DNA of 18,934 nucleotides from an uncultured Dialister sp. (GTDB lineage: Bacteria; Bacillota; Negativicutes; Veillonellales; Dialisteraceae), in assembly GCF_900541605.1 (NCBI RefSeq), contig NZ_UQKJ01000026.1, positions 1 through 18,934 on the forward strand. Reading direction: 5' to 3'. A program made the position numbers and the translations under genes. A model generated the notes under the pieces. The model was not told the origin of the DNA and did no database searches. It worked only from the letters and a program-made list of their open reading frames with translations. Positions 1 to 6,686 of the stretch are shown one piece after another; the first letter of the stretch is position 1, and each line of letters starts with the position of its first letter.

Positions 1-50
1 CATGAAAATACAAGAGTATAATCGAACAACGATTTAATCAGTGCTTCCTT
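1..50 (+). repeat. Partial copy of the ~160-bp intergenic repeat (copy C)
   Basis: The window opens inside a repeat copy. The end of this segment, CAACGATTTAATCAGTGCTTCC, differs by one base from the right end of the copy at 3961-4117, and the preceding ~25 bases align with small changes and gaps. It has the same orientation as the 3961-4117 copy and stops about 40 bases before the promoter of the CpXC gene. The rest of the element lies upstream of the window. Confidence 0.75.
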
Positions 51-87
51 AACCGCAAAATCACCTTCAAGCCAAAGCCCTGTGCCC

Positions 88-98
88 TGTGCTATAAT
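88..98 (+). promoter_or_regulatory. Extended -10 promoter of the CpXC-domain gene
   Basis: A perfect TATAAT (93-98) is preceded by TGC, giving an extended -10 element. No convincing -35 box is visible, which is typical of extended -10 promoters. The CTGTGCTATAAT string is almost the same as that used by the first beta-helix gene (14258-14263). Transcription would begin about 30 bases before the start codon at 136. Confidence 0.6.
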
Positions 99-135
99 TA
101 ATGAAGTACATACCGTATTCATATGGAGGTCATAC

Positions 136-777
136 ATGTCACAGAGTGCTATGCAGGAAATTACCTGCCCCAAATGCGGGAAGAAACATTCCTTTACCGT
201 TTGGGACAGTATCAATACCATGGAAAATCCGGAAATGAAGGAAAAGGTCAGAAACGATGAAGCCTTCCGGTACCGCTGCCCGGACTGCGGTGCCACATCC
301 CTTCTGAATTACAATTTTCTTTACCACCAGCAGGAAGATAAGATTCTCATCTTTGTCGATGCCGATGGCTCTTCTCCCAAAGAAATGGAGTCCATCCTTT
401 CCAGGCGTGGCAATGCCTTCGACAGTTATCTGAAACGGATTGTCCTTTCCTACAATGAATTCAAGGAAAAACTGCTGATCCTGGATGCAGGCCTGGACGA
501 CCGGATCGTGGAAATCATCAAGAGCTCCATCTGGGACAACGTGGACGAAAAGTACAAGGATAAGCATATCGATGAAATCTACTTTGCCACCAATGAGGAC
601 GGGGAGCATGGATTTCTCTTCCGGAAGGAAGGAAAGATGATTGCGTCCATGGAGTTTGATATGTCCCTGTACAACGCCATCAAAGAGGCGGCGCTGGCCA
701 GGATTGATGTTCTCTCCCAGGGGGATCTCATCATCAACCGGGCCTGGGCGAAAGATATGATTACCCGCATGGGCTGA
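136..777 (+). CDS. CpXC domain-containing protein (213 aa)
   Basis: The reading frame is open upstream to a GTG at 82, but ATG 136 is preferred because GGAGGT (125-130) sits at correct spacing and the conserved region starts just after it. Near the N-terminus is a zinc-ribbon-like pair of motifs, CPKCGKK (about residues 10-16) and CPDCGA (about residues 49-54). This is the signature of the CpXC domain (PF14353), whose function is unknown and which is common in Firmicutes. The remaining ~150 residues are acidic and probably alpha/beta, with no membrane segment or signal peptide, so the protein is likely cytoplasmic. It has its own promoter and terminator and is convergent with the kinase array, so nothing ties it functionally to its neighbours. 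The family call is confident; a metal-binding role is inference. Confidence 0.85.
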   Translation: MSQSAMQEITCPKCGKKHSFTVWDSINTMENPEMKEKVRNDEAFRYRCPDCGATSLLNYNFLYHQQEDKILIFVDADGSSPKEMESILSRRGNAFDSYLKRIVLSYNEFKEKLLILDAGLDDRIVEIIKSSIWDNVDEKYKDKHIDEIYFATNEDGEHGFLFRKEGKMIASMEFDMSLYNAIKEAALARIDVLSQGDLIINRAWAKDMITRMG

Positions 778-786
778 TTCAGAAAT

Positions 787-826
787 AAAAGGAGCATTGA
801 AACCGAGGTTTCAATGCTCCTTTTTT
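787..826. terminator. Bidirectional intrinsic terminator
   Basis: GGAGCATTGAAAC (791-803) pairs perfectly with GTTTCAATGCTCC (808-820) around a CGAG tetraloop. The stem is flanked by AAAA on the left and TTTTTT on the right, so it can end transcription of the CpXC gene on the plus strand and of the kinase array on the minus strand. It is the only clear terminator seen for the whole kinase block. Confidence 0.9.
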
Positions 827-897
827 ATGGGAAATGGAATATTTATGGCTGGCGCCATTTTGGCGGGGCTGGCTCCTGACCGCTGGGTTCCCAAAAA

Positions 898-2250
898 TTA
901 ACCGGCTTTCTCACGGGGAGGTGTTGGCACATTCGTGCGAAAGTAGATGATGAATTTTACATGGCCGCCTTCCTGGGTGAAGTCCTTGTATCCTTTGTAC
1001 TGCTCTATAAACTTCCGGATAGAAATCATCCCTATTCCATGGCCTTTGCGGCTGGTTCTGGGAAATCCATCTTTATCAAAATCGATAGGCTTGGAGCAGT
1101 AATTCTCTACAGCCAGGATGGCCTGTTGTCCTTTCACCTGCAGGTGGACATCGAGGAACCGCTTATCCTTTGGCTCCCGGGAGGTAATGCGGATGCCGTT
1201 TTCCAGAAGGTTCGCCAGTACCACCGCCAGCTGTTCTTCGAGGATGGGCACCTTTTCGGGAAAATTGATATGGACGCTTACAGTAAATCCTTCGCCCTTC
1301 GCCCTGTTGATGTACACGGACAGGATGGCGTTGATATAGGGGTTCAGTGAATAGGGGCGGATAGCGGTTTTATCGAGCTGGGTATCGTAGGACTCCAGGG
1401 CCTTCAGGGCTTCTTCTTTTTTATCGTCATGGATGAGGGCGTACACCAGTTGGATATGGTGGCGCATGTCGTGGCGAAGAATAGAAAATTTCTTTGTTCC
1501 CTGCTGTACGAGGAGGGTGTAGTTCTGGAGAAAATGGATGGTCTTCCGCTGGGTGTCGTTCATGCTGCGCAGGTGGATTTCGCTGGCCAGATTCTCGTCT
1601 TCCAGGCGGACCCCTTTATAGAGGAGGAAAAAGCAGGCTGCTGTGATAATGCGCATGGAAATGCGGTCGGGCTGCCAGAAATAGGGGTCCATGTTCAGGT
1701 TCTGGGGGTACTGGATAAGAAGAATGGCCAGTGGGAGAGCCGCCATATAGTAACCGTAGGGTTTATCGCTCATGAGGAGGGATGACGGCCGCATGCGGCG
1801 GAAAAGATAGATACTCAAGGGAAGCAGGGCAGCATTCACGAGGGGATCCATGGCGGCAATGACCAGTACCTGTTCTGTGCTTACATCAATTTGAAAGAAA
1901 TGGTACACCAGGATGGCCGTTATGGTGTGCATGGTACTGGCCCAGAGTCCCTGCATGCCGCCGGTATAGAACTGCTGGGCGATACGGGTGTGAAACCAGA
2001 AGAATGTGGCCGCCACATACAGGAAGGCCCCCATGGAATGGGCGGTCTTCAGGTAGGGCACCTGGGTGTCGGGATCCTGGAAAAACAGCACATACACGGG
2101 AAACATGAGGACAGCAATGACCGCATAGGACCAGAAGAGTTCTTTCTTTTTGCGCCGGGAGAGAACGTCATGAAATGGTTCATACCGGATCAGGGCGCCT
2201 GCCAGGTGGATAAAAGTCACGCTGCCGGCCAGGAGGAATGCAAGCTCCAT
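898..2250 (-). CDS. GHKL-domain sensor histidine kinase 1 (AgrC-like, 450 aa)
   Basis: Membrane sensor kinase of the HPK10/AgrC type, predicted to autophosphorylate and pass phosphate to a LytTR regulator such as the one at 5627-6361. Residues 1-210 hold about six or seven hydrophobic segments, with a PYGYY motif at 164-168. The phosphoacceptor motif RHDMRHH is at 259-265 (His260), the N box NLLEN at 347-351 and the G box GHGIG at 403-407, so all catalytic elements are present. The start is ATG 2250, with an AGGAAAGG-type ribosome binding site upstream. It is the last gene of the minus-strand block, 208 bases after kinase 2, to which it aligns without gaps. No AgrB or AgrD gene lies beside it, so a peptide ligand is unproven. 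The kinase call is firm; the ligand is unknown. Confidence 0.9.
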   Translation of the reverse strand: MELAFLLAGSVTFIHLAGALIRYEPFHDVLSRRKKKELFWSYAVIAVLMFPVYVLFFQDPDTQVPYLKTAHSMGAFLYVAATFFWFHTRIAQQFYTGGMQGLWASTMHTITAILVYHFFQIDVSTEQVLVIAAMDPLVNAALLPLSIYLFRRMRPSSLLMSDKPYGYYMAALPLAILLIQYPQNLNMDPYFWQPDRISMRIITAACFFLLYKGVRLEDENLASEIHLRSMNDTQRKTIHFLQNYTLLVQQGTKKFSILRHDMRHHIQLVYALIHDDKKEEALKALESYDTQLDKTAIRPYSLNPYINAILSVYINRAKGEGFTVSVHINFPEKVPILEEQLAVVLANLLENGIRITSREPKDKRFLDVHLQVKGQQAILAVENYCSKPIDFDKDGFPRTSRKGHGIGMISIRKFIEQYKGYKDFTQEGGHVKFIIYFRTNVPTPPREKAG

Positions 2251-2363
2251 GGATTCATCACCTTTCCTGAAATTGCTGTTTATGGGTAGAGTTACTTGCG
2301 TAAGTGGCTTCCCCCGGTTGTAGAATGGCAGACAATCAGACCGCCCGTTTCAGACAGGTATAG

Positions 2364-2473
2364 CGGCGAAGCCGTGGATCCTTTTTTTCAGTCACTTTTC
2401 TCAGGGAAGAGTGACCCTGCATGCAGGCATGCCAAAGATAAAGATAAGGATAAAGACATCAGGCGTCTTTGGC
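2364..2473. repeat. Palindrome-rich spacer between kinases 1 and 2
   Basis: Several short inverted repeats are packed here: CGGCGAAGCCG (2364-2374), GTCACTTTTC/GAAGAGTGAC (2391-2400/2406-2415, one wobble), the perfect palindrome CCTGCATGCAGG (2416-2427) and GCCAAAGA/TCTTTGGC (2431-2438/2466-2473). The last encloses an AAGATA-type tandem run. On the minus strand AAAGAC/GTCTTT (2452-2470) overlaps the kinase 2 stop codon and is followed by a T-rich stretch, so it could be a weak terminator or mRNA processing signal between the two kinase genes. No gene is seen between 2251 and 2458. Confidence 0.55.
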
Positions 2474-3811
2474 ACACGATTTCTCCGGCACATCCATACG
2501 GAAATAAATGACGAATTTTACATGGCCATCGGTCTGGCTGAAGTCTTTATATCCCTTATATTGTTCTATAAACCGGCGGGTAGAGACCATGCCGATGCCA
2601 TGGCCCTTTTTCGTGGTGGAAGGAAATCCTTCTGCATTGAAAACAATGGGTTTGGAACAGTAATTTTCCACTTCTAGCACCGCCTGCTTCCCTTTGGCCT
2701 GCAGGTGGACTTCCAGGAACCGTTTTTCCACTGGTTCACGAGAAGTGACACGGATGGCATTTTCCATAAGATTTGCCAGCACCACGGCCAGCTGCTCTTC
2801 CAGAATAGGAACACTTTCGGGAAAATTAATCTGGGTGGTGACGGAAAAACCTTCTTCCCGGGCCCGGTTGATGTATACCGACAGGATGGCATTGATATAG
2901 GGATTCAAAGAGTAAGGCCGGACTGCGGTCTTATCGAGCTGGGTATCGAAGGATTCCAAGGCCTTCAGGGCCTCTTCCTTTTTATCATCATGGATGAGGG
3001 CGTACACCAGCTGGATGTGATGGCGCATATCGTGACGGAGGATGGAGAATTTCTTTGTTCCCTGCTGGATGAGAAGGGTATAGCTCTGAAGAAAATGGAT
3101 GGTTTTCCGCTGGGTATCGTTCACGCTCCGCAGGTGGATTTCGCTGGCCAGGTTTTCGTCTTCCAGACGGACACCTTTATACATGATGAAGAAGCACACC
3201 GCCGTAATGACGCGCATAAGGATTCGGTTCGTATTCCAGAAGAACTGGTCCATGTTGATATTCTGGGGCACCTGGATGAATACGATGGCCAGCGGAAGAA
3301 GAGCCATGTAATAGCCATAGGGCTTATCCCCCATGAGCAGGGAGGATGGACGCATCCGGCGGAACATGTACAGGCTGCATGGCAGGAGCAGCAGATTGCA
3401 GAGCGGGTCAATCACGGAAATGGTAAAAAGCTGGTCCTGGGCCGTATCGATATGAAGTACATAATAAATGAGAATTCCGGCGGCGGTGTGTATGGTACTG
3501 ACCCAGAGCCCGGACATGCCGAAAATATACAGCTGCTGGGCGATACGGGTATGGAACCAGAAAAGACCGGCTGCCACGTAAACGAAAACTCCAAGGGAAA
3601 ATGCAATCTTCAGGTAGGGCACCCGGGTGGCTGGATTTTCGAAAAGTTTCATATAAACAAAAAACATGATGGCCGCCAGGACCAGATAGGAGAAAAGCAT
3701 ACCCCTTTTCTGTTTCCTGCTGAGTACATCGTGAAAAGGAACATAGCGAATCAGTGCTCCTATGAGATGGGTGATTGTCACTGTGACAGGCATCAGAATG
3801 TCAAGTTCCAT
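2459..3811 (-). CDS. GHKL-domain sensor histidine kinase 2 (AgrC-like, 450 aa)
   Basis: Same length and architecture as kinase 1, aligning without a gap: multi-spanning sensor (1-210), RHDMRHH phosphoacceptor motif (His260), N box NLMEN (347-351) and G box GHGIG (403-407). By manual count, 102 of 107 residues are identical to kinase 1 over 211-317, but only about 60 of the first 100. Over the core the DNA differs at many synonymous sites, so the duplication is old and the core is held by selection. The start is ATG 3811, with CGGGGG upstream on the minus strand. The gene is separated from kinase 3 by a repeat element that could form a large hairpin in a shared transcript. The kinase call is firm; the signal sensed is unknown and may differ from that of kinase 1. 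Confidence 0.9.
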   Translation of the reverse strand: MELDILMPVTVTITHLIGALIRYVPFHDVLSRKQKRGMLFSYLVLAAIMFFVYMKLFENPATRVPYLKIAFSLGVFVYVAAGLFWFHTRIAQQLYIFGMSGLWVSTIHTAAGILIYYVLHIDTAQDQLFTISVIDPLCNLLLLPCSLYMFRRMRPSSLLMGDKPYGYYMALLPLAIVFIQVPQNINMDQFFWNTNRILMRVITAVCFFIMYKGVRLEDENLASEIHLRSVNDTQRKTIHFLQSYTLLIQQGTKKFSILRHDMRHHIQLVYALIHDDKKEEALKALESFDTQLDKTAVRPYSLNPYINAILSVYINRAREEGFSVTTQINFPESVPILEEQLAVVLANLMENAIRVTSREPVEKRFLEVHLQAKGKQAVLEVENYCSKPIVFNAEGFPSTTKKGHGIGMVSTRRFIEQYKGYKDFSQTDGHVKFVIYFRMDVPEKSCAKDA

Positions 3812-3873
3812 CTGCAGGCCCCCGAAATAGAAAAAAGAATTACAGGCTGCCCCGGTCCCTTGCTGGGGGACCA

Positions 3874-4117
3874 GGAAAGCACTGATTAATTGGCAGAGTC
3901 AGATTTCATAAGGATTTTTATGCACTGCTTCGTCATAATCGGCCAAGGATAAAAGGAAGGCGCTTTGATGTGCAGAAAAAGCGCCAACTTACCTTGACCT
4001 CAGCAGTCCTATGCAGGACTGCTGCTTTAAATAACGCGCTATTCGCATCGGATTATTTCTTGCATTGTATAAAAATCCAAGAATGAAATCTGACAACGAT
4101 TTAATCAGCGCTTCCCT
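3874..4117 (+). repeat. 244-bp MITE-like repeat with imperfect terminal inverted repeats (copy A)
   Basis: The right 157 bases (3961-4117) match the reverse complement of 18778-18934 with about 9 differences by manual count. The left arm (3874-3942) is a degraded inverted copy of the right end: ACTGATTAA, GTCAGATTTCAT and GGATTTTTAT are shared in order. Internal hairpins are GGCGCTTT/AAAGCGCC (about 3959-3983) and CAGCAGTCCT/AGGACTGCTG (about 4001-4024). No ORF is contained. The element ends two bases before the minus-strand stop codon of kinase 3 and fills most of the 308-base gap between kinases 2 and 3. It looks like a non-autonomous mobile or REP-like element; no transposase was seen. Confidence 0.8.
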
Positions 4118-4119
4118 GG

Positions 4120-5448
4120 TTATTTTTTTACGGCAGGCAGCCGGAAGTAAATTTCAAAACGAACGATTCCATCGTTCCAGGTAAAATTCTTGAAACCATC
4201 GTAGCGCTTAATAAACCGGTGGACCGAAGCCATGCCGGTACCCCGGCCGGGCTCTGGTGCCTGTGGATAGCCCTCATCATCGAAATGAAGTGGCTTTTCA
4301 CAGTAGTTTTCCACAGCAAGGATGACCTGATTCCCTTTCTGCTGCAGGTTCAGCCGGAGAAAACGATACTTCGGATTTTCTTTCTCCGATACCCGGATGG
4401 CATTTTCCAGGAGGTTTGCCAGGAGAAGCCCCAGCTCTTCCTGAAGTCCCGGGATATTGTTGGGGAAACTGATGCGCTGGGATACCGGAATGCCCGCATT
4501 TTTTGCCTTGTGGAGATAGACAGACAGGATGGCATTGATGTAGGGATTCAGGCAGTAGGGATGGATGACCGACTTTTCCAGGTCATCATCGTAGGTTTCC
4601 AGCAGGGAGAGAGCCTCTTCCTGCTTTCCTTCAGCAATCAGTTTATAGATGGTATGGATATTGTGGCGCACATCATGGCGCAGGATGGAGCCCTGTTTCA
4701 TGGTGTCCTGTACGAGAATGGTGTAGTTCTGGAAGAACCGGATGGCCTTATCCCTGATTTCATCGGCACTCCGGAGGAGCACCATGCCCTCCAGGTCCCG
4801 GGCCTCCAGGTATACGTAGCGGTACAGGGCGTAGAAAGCAAAGGCCGAAATGAATCGGGCCGCCAGTTTGTCTATGCTCCAGAGCCGGTCGTCCATGCTG
4901 ATGGGAATCAGCATGAGGGAAATGATGATGGGCAGGGAGGCAATGTAGTAACCGTAGGATTTTTCATTGATGAGCTGGGGAGAGGGACACATGTGGCGGA
5001 AAATATGGATGCTGATGGGGAAGGTCAGGATAAAAGCAACCATGTATCCGATGAGTTCCATATTCAGCTTATCGATGAGGGAGAGGTCCTGTACCATGGC
5101 CATGACGGAAATCATACTCAGGGTGTGGAGGAAAGAAATCCAGAGCCCCTGCATGCCCAGGACGAAAACCTGCTGGGCCACCATCTTCGGCAGCCAAAGG
5201 AAGGACAGCAGGAAATAGGGCAGCCACCCCAGGGCGAGGGATGTCTTATATATGGGAACAAGCCTGCCGGGCTGGGAAAAGAGATAAGTAAAAATCAGCA
5301 GGTTCACAAGGCCCAGGGCCAGAAAGGACAGGGCGGCATAGTTCCGTTTCTTTTTGGAAATGTAGTCGCGAAACGATTCGTACCAGATAAAACGGCCGGC
5401 CAGGTGAATGACCATCGTACACAGGGCCAGAGAAAAAGTATTTTCCAT
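4120..5448 (-). CDS. GHKL-domain sensor histidine kinase 3 (AgrC-like, 442 aa)
   Basis: The most diverged of the three kinase paralogues and the one next to the response regulator, so the best candidate for its primary partner. The sensor (about 1-210) has six or seven hydrophobic segments and retains the SYGYY motif (164-168) and WLPKMVAQQ, matching WFHTRIAQQ in the other two. The phosphoacceptor motif is RHDVRHN (His258), the N box NLLEN is at 345-349 and the G box GRGTG at 401-405. The start is ATG 5448, with GAGGAG-like sequence on the minus strand eight or so bases upstream. It lies 178 bases downstream of the regulator gene; the gap holds an 11-bp inverted repeat. Its C-terminus (PAVKK) is encoded right up to the repeat element at 3874-4117, so the element may have inserted at, or reshaped, the gene end. 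Confidence 0.9.
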   Translation of the reverse strand: MENTFSLALCTMVIHLAGRFIWYESFRDYISKKKRNYAALSFLALGLVNLLIFTYLFSQPGRLVPIYKTSLALGWLPYFLLSFLWLPKMVAQQVFVLGMQGLWISFLHTLSMISVMAMVQDLSLIDKLNMELIGYMVAFILTFPISIHIFRHMCPSPQLINEKSYGYYIASLPIIISLMLIPISMDDRLWSIDKLAARFISAFAFYALYRYVYLEARDLEGMVLLRSADEIRDKAIRFFQNYTILVQDTMKQGSILRHDVRHNIHTIYKLIAEGKQEEALSLLETYDDDLEKSVIHPYCLNPYINAILSVYLHKAKNAGIPVSQRISFPNNIPGLQEELGLLLANLLENAIRVSEKENPKYRFLRLNLQQKGNQVILAVENYCEKPLHFDDEGYPQAPEPGRGTGMASVHRFIKRYDGFKNFTWNDGIVRFEIYFRLPAVKK

Positions 5449-5504
5449 GATGAAACTCCTCGATTGGAAAAACAGTATAAAACTGGCATAAAGGGTTCAT
5501 GGTT

Positions 5505-5547
5505 TGCCAAAGTCCGATCAGGGTGGAGAAGGGCCAGGACTTTGGCA
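5505..5547. promoter_or_regulatory. 11-bp perfect inverted repeat between regulator and kinase 3
   Basis: TGCCAAAGTCC (5505-5515) and GGACTTTGGCA (5537-5547) are exact inverted copies separated by 21 bases. In the minus-strand transcript this would be a hairpin about 57 bases ahead of the kinase 3 start. There is no T-run after it, so it is not a standard terminator. It may be an mRNA processing or attenuation structure setting the regulator:kinase ratio, or a protein-binding palindrome. Confidence 0.55.
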
Positions 5548-5626
5548 GATGGGGAAATTGCAGTCAATGGCCGTTGAAAAGTGCAAGGGAATGGAATGAC
5601 TGTAGAAAATAATATAATAAAATCCT

Positions 5627-6361
5627 CTATTTGGATAGCAGGTACTGCATGTAGTGATTCTTGACTTCCTTCTTTTTCCGGCGGCTGATGGGGATCACCG
5701 TGCCATCGGTGAGGCGGAAGGATTCATCGTCCATGGATTCGATGAAGTCCATGTTAAGGAGCACCTTATGGTAACATTCAAAGAACCGGCGATCATCGGA
5801 CAGGGTTTCTGCCACTTCCTGGAACATTTCCCGGGTGGGGGCTTCCTTATCCTTCATGTGGATAGTGGCGGTGCGGCTTTTGTTGCAGTCGATATACATG
5901 ATGCGGCTGAGCGGAAATTTCAGGGTTTCGTTTCCGGGAATCCGCAGAATAAGGGCTGCCGGTTTCAGGGCACCCGGCGGCAACGCCCGGTTCAGTGCAG
6001 AGAACAGGTCATCTTTGTGGCTGATGAGGGGTTTCAGGATATAGCCCAATGCGAAGACCTGGTAGCTTTCCAGCGCATGTTCCCGGCTGGTGGTAAGAAA
6101 GAGAATTTTTACATCTTCATCTTTCTGTCGGATATTTTTTGCCGCCTCTATGCCATCCATACTGGGCATATAGATATCCAGGAATATGAGGTCGAATTTG
6201 CCTTCTTCAAATTCAGACAGGAAAGAAGGACCATCAAGATAGGTGGAAATAGAGATTTCCATATCCCTGGCGTCCTCACGGGATTCGAAATAGGATTTTA
6301 CATAGCGCTGTCCGATTTCAATATCCGTCGGGCTGTCGTCGATCAGAGCAATTCGGATCAT
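5627..6361 (-). CDS. LytTR-family response regulator (AgrA-like, 244 aa)
   Basis: Two-component response regulator that binds DNA through a LytTR domain. The receiver domain (about 2-120) shows the acidic pair Asp8/Asp9, the phosphoacceptor Asp62 in FLDIYMPSMDG, the switch Thr90/Thr91 and the conserved Lys110 in YILKPL. The LytTR domain (about 137-240) contains the typical IMYIDCNKSRTATIH stretch and ends in RRKKKEVKNHYMQYLL. The frame extends to a TTG at 6385, but ATG 6361 is chosen because the receiver fold begins at once with MIRIALIDDS and GGGGGA lies upstream. It is the first gene of the minus-strand signalling block, with a good promoter at 6468-6497, and probably serves the three downstream kinases. 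Target genes are not identifiable from the window; autoregulation is plausible but no clear LytTR direct repeats were recognised. Confidence 0.92.
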   Translation of the reverse strand: MIRIALIDDSPTDIEIGQRYVKSYFESREDARDMEISISTYLDGPSFLSEFEEGKFDLIFLDIYMPSMDGIEAAKNIRQKDEDVKILFLTTSREHALESYQVFALGYILKPLISHKDDLFSALNRALPPGALKPAALILRIPGNETLKFPLSRIMYIDCNKSRTATIHMKDKEAPTREMFQEVAETLSDDRRFFECYHKVLLNMDFIESMDDESFRLTDGTVIPISRRKKKEVKNHYMQYLLSK

Positions 6362-6395
6362 GGTAGAAAGTTCCCCCGGAAACAAAAGAAAAATC

Positions 6396-6450
6396 TTTAA
6401 GGAAGTACTGATACAATCTGATTCTGCAAATTCATCTACGCTTCCTTAAA
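6396..6450. repeat. 10-bp inverted repeat in the regulator leader; repeat-element remnant (copy D)
   Basis: TTTAAGGAAG (6396-6405) and CTTCCTTAAA (6441-6450) are perfect inverted copies 35 bases apart. The inner left part, GGAAGTACTGAT followed by a CTGATTCTGCAAATTCAT-like stretch, resembles the end of the 3874-4117 repeat read on the minus strand, and the AAGGAAG end matches copy C (1-50). It lies between the regulator promoter and its start codon, so it would be transcribed into the leader as a stem-loop. Confidence 0.5.
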
Positions 6451-6467
6451 TACAGTGAATTTTCTCT

Positions 6468-6497
6468 ATTATACTTCATCGAAAAGTAGCGTGACAA
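6468..6497 (-). promoter_or_regulatory. Sigma-70 promoter of the response-regulator/kinase block
   Basis: Read on the minus strand, TTGTCA (6492-6497, five of six consensus bases) is followed after 18 bases by a perfect TATAAT (6468-6473). The predicted start site is near 6460, giving a leader of about 100 nt that carries the 6396-6450 inverted repeat. Confidence 0.75.
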
Positions 6498-6615
6498 TGG
6501 GGAAAGAGGGAAAGGCAAGCTCCTTTCGGGGCGGAATCATCGGCCCAGGGACACAGGCTTTTCAACAGATTGAAAGTTTTCGTATCATGAATTCCATCCA
6601 TCCGTATAAAAAACA

Positions 6616-6644
6616 TTGACGGGATTGCGACATTTTTTTATAAT
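6616..6644 (+). promoter_or_regulatory. Near-consensus promoter of the TetR-RND efflux operon
   Basis: TTGACG (6616-6621) and TATAAT (6639-6644) are separated by exactly 17 bases. This is the best promoter in the window, which suggests strong basal activity that must be held down by a repressor, consistent with the TetR gene it drives. Confidence 0.85.
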
Positions 6645-6650
6645 AGATTC

Positions 6651-6679
6651 AGTACTGGAAAAACCAAATTAGTACTGGA
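6651..6679 (+). promoter_or_regulatory. Candidate TetR operator: paired AGTACTGGA repeats
   Basis: AGTACTGGA occurs at 6651-6659 and 6671-6679, exactly 20 bases apart, i.e. on the same face of the DNA helix. Each contains the palindrome AGTACT. The repeats lie just downstream of the -10 box and run into the ribosome binding site (GGAGGT), an ideal place for autorepression. A third AGTACT lies at 6404-6409 in the divergent regulator leader. The site assignment is inference. Confidence 0.55.
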
Positions 6680-6686
6680 GGTAACT

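Noticed and set aside
2381..2415. GTCAC hairpin at 2391-2415 as terminator between kinases
   Set aside because: The T-run lies on the wrong side: on the transcribed minus strand the hairpin is followed by As, so it cannot work as an intrinsic terminator.
3961..4117. Possibility that the repeat is a CRISPR repeat or tRNA/ncRNA gene
   Set aside because: No regularly spaced short repeats and no tRNA signature; dispersed inverted copies with imperfect terminal arms fit a mobile or REP-like element better.
5246..5500. 84-codon minus-strand frame starting MNPLCQFYTVF, considered as an AgrD-like signal peptide precursor upstream of kinase 3
   Set aside because: It lacks a ribosome binding site, overlaps kinase 3 for most of its length, and there is no AgrB protease gene in the window.
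2705..5577. Long plus-strand frames (2705-3889 and 4219-5577) opposite kinases 2 and 3
   Set aside because: They are shadows of conserved GHKL kinase genes; no start signals or domains.
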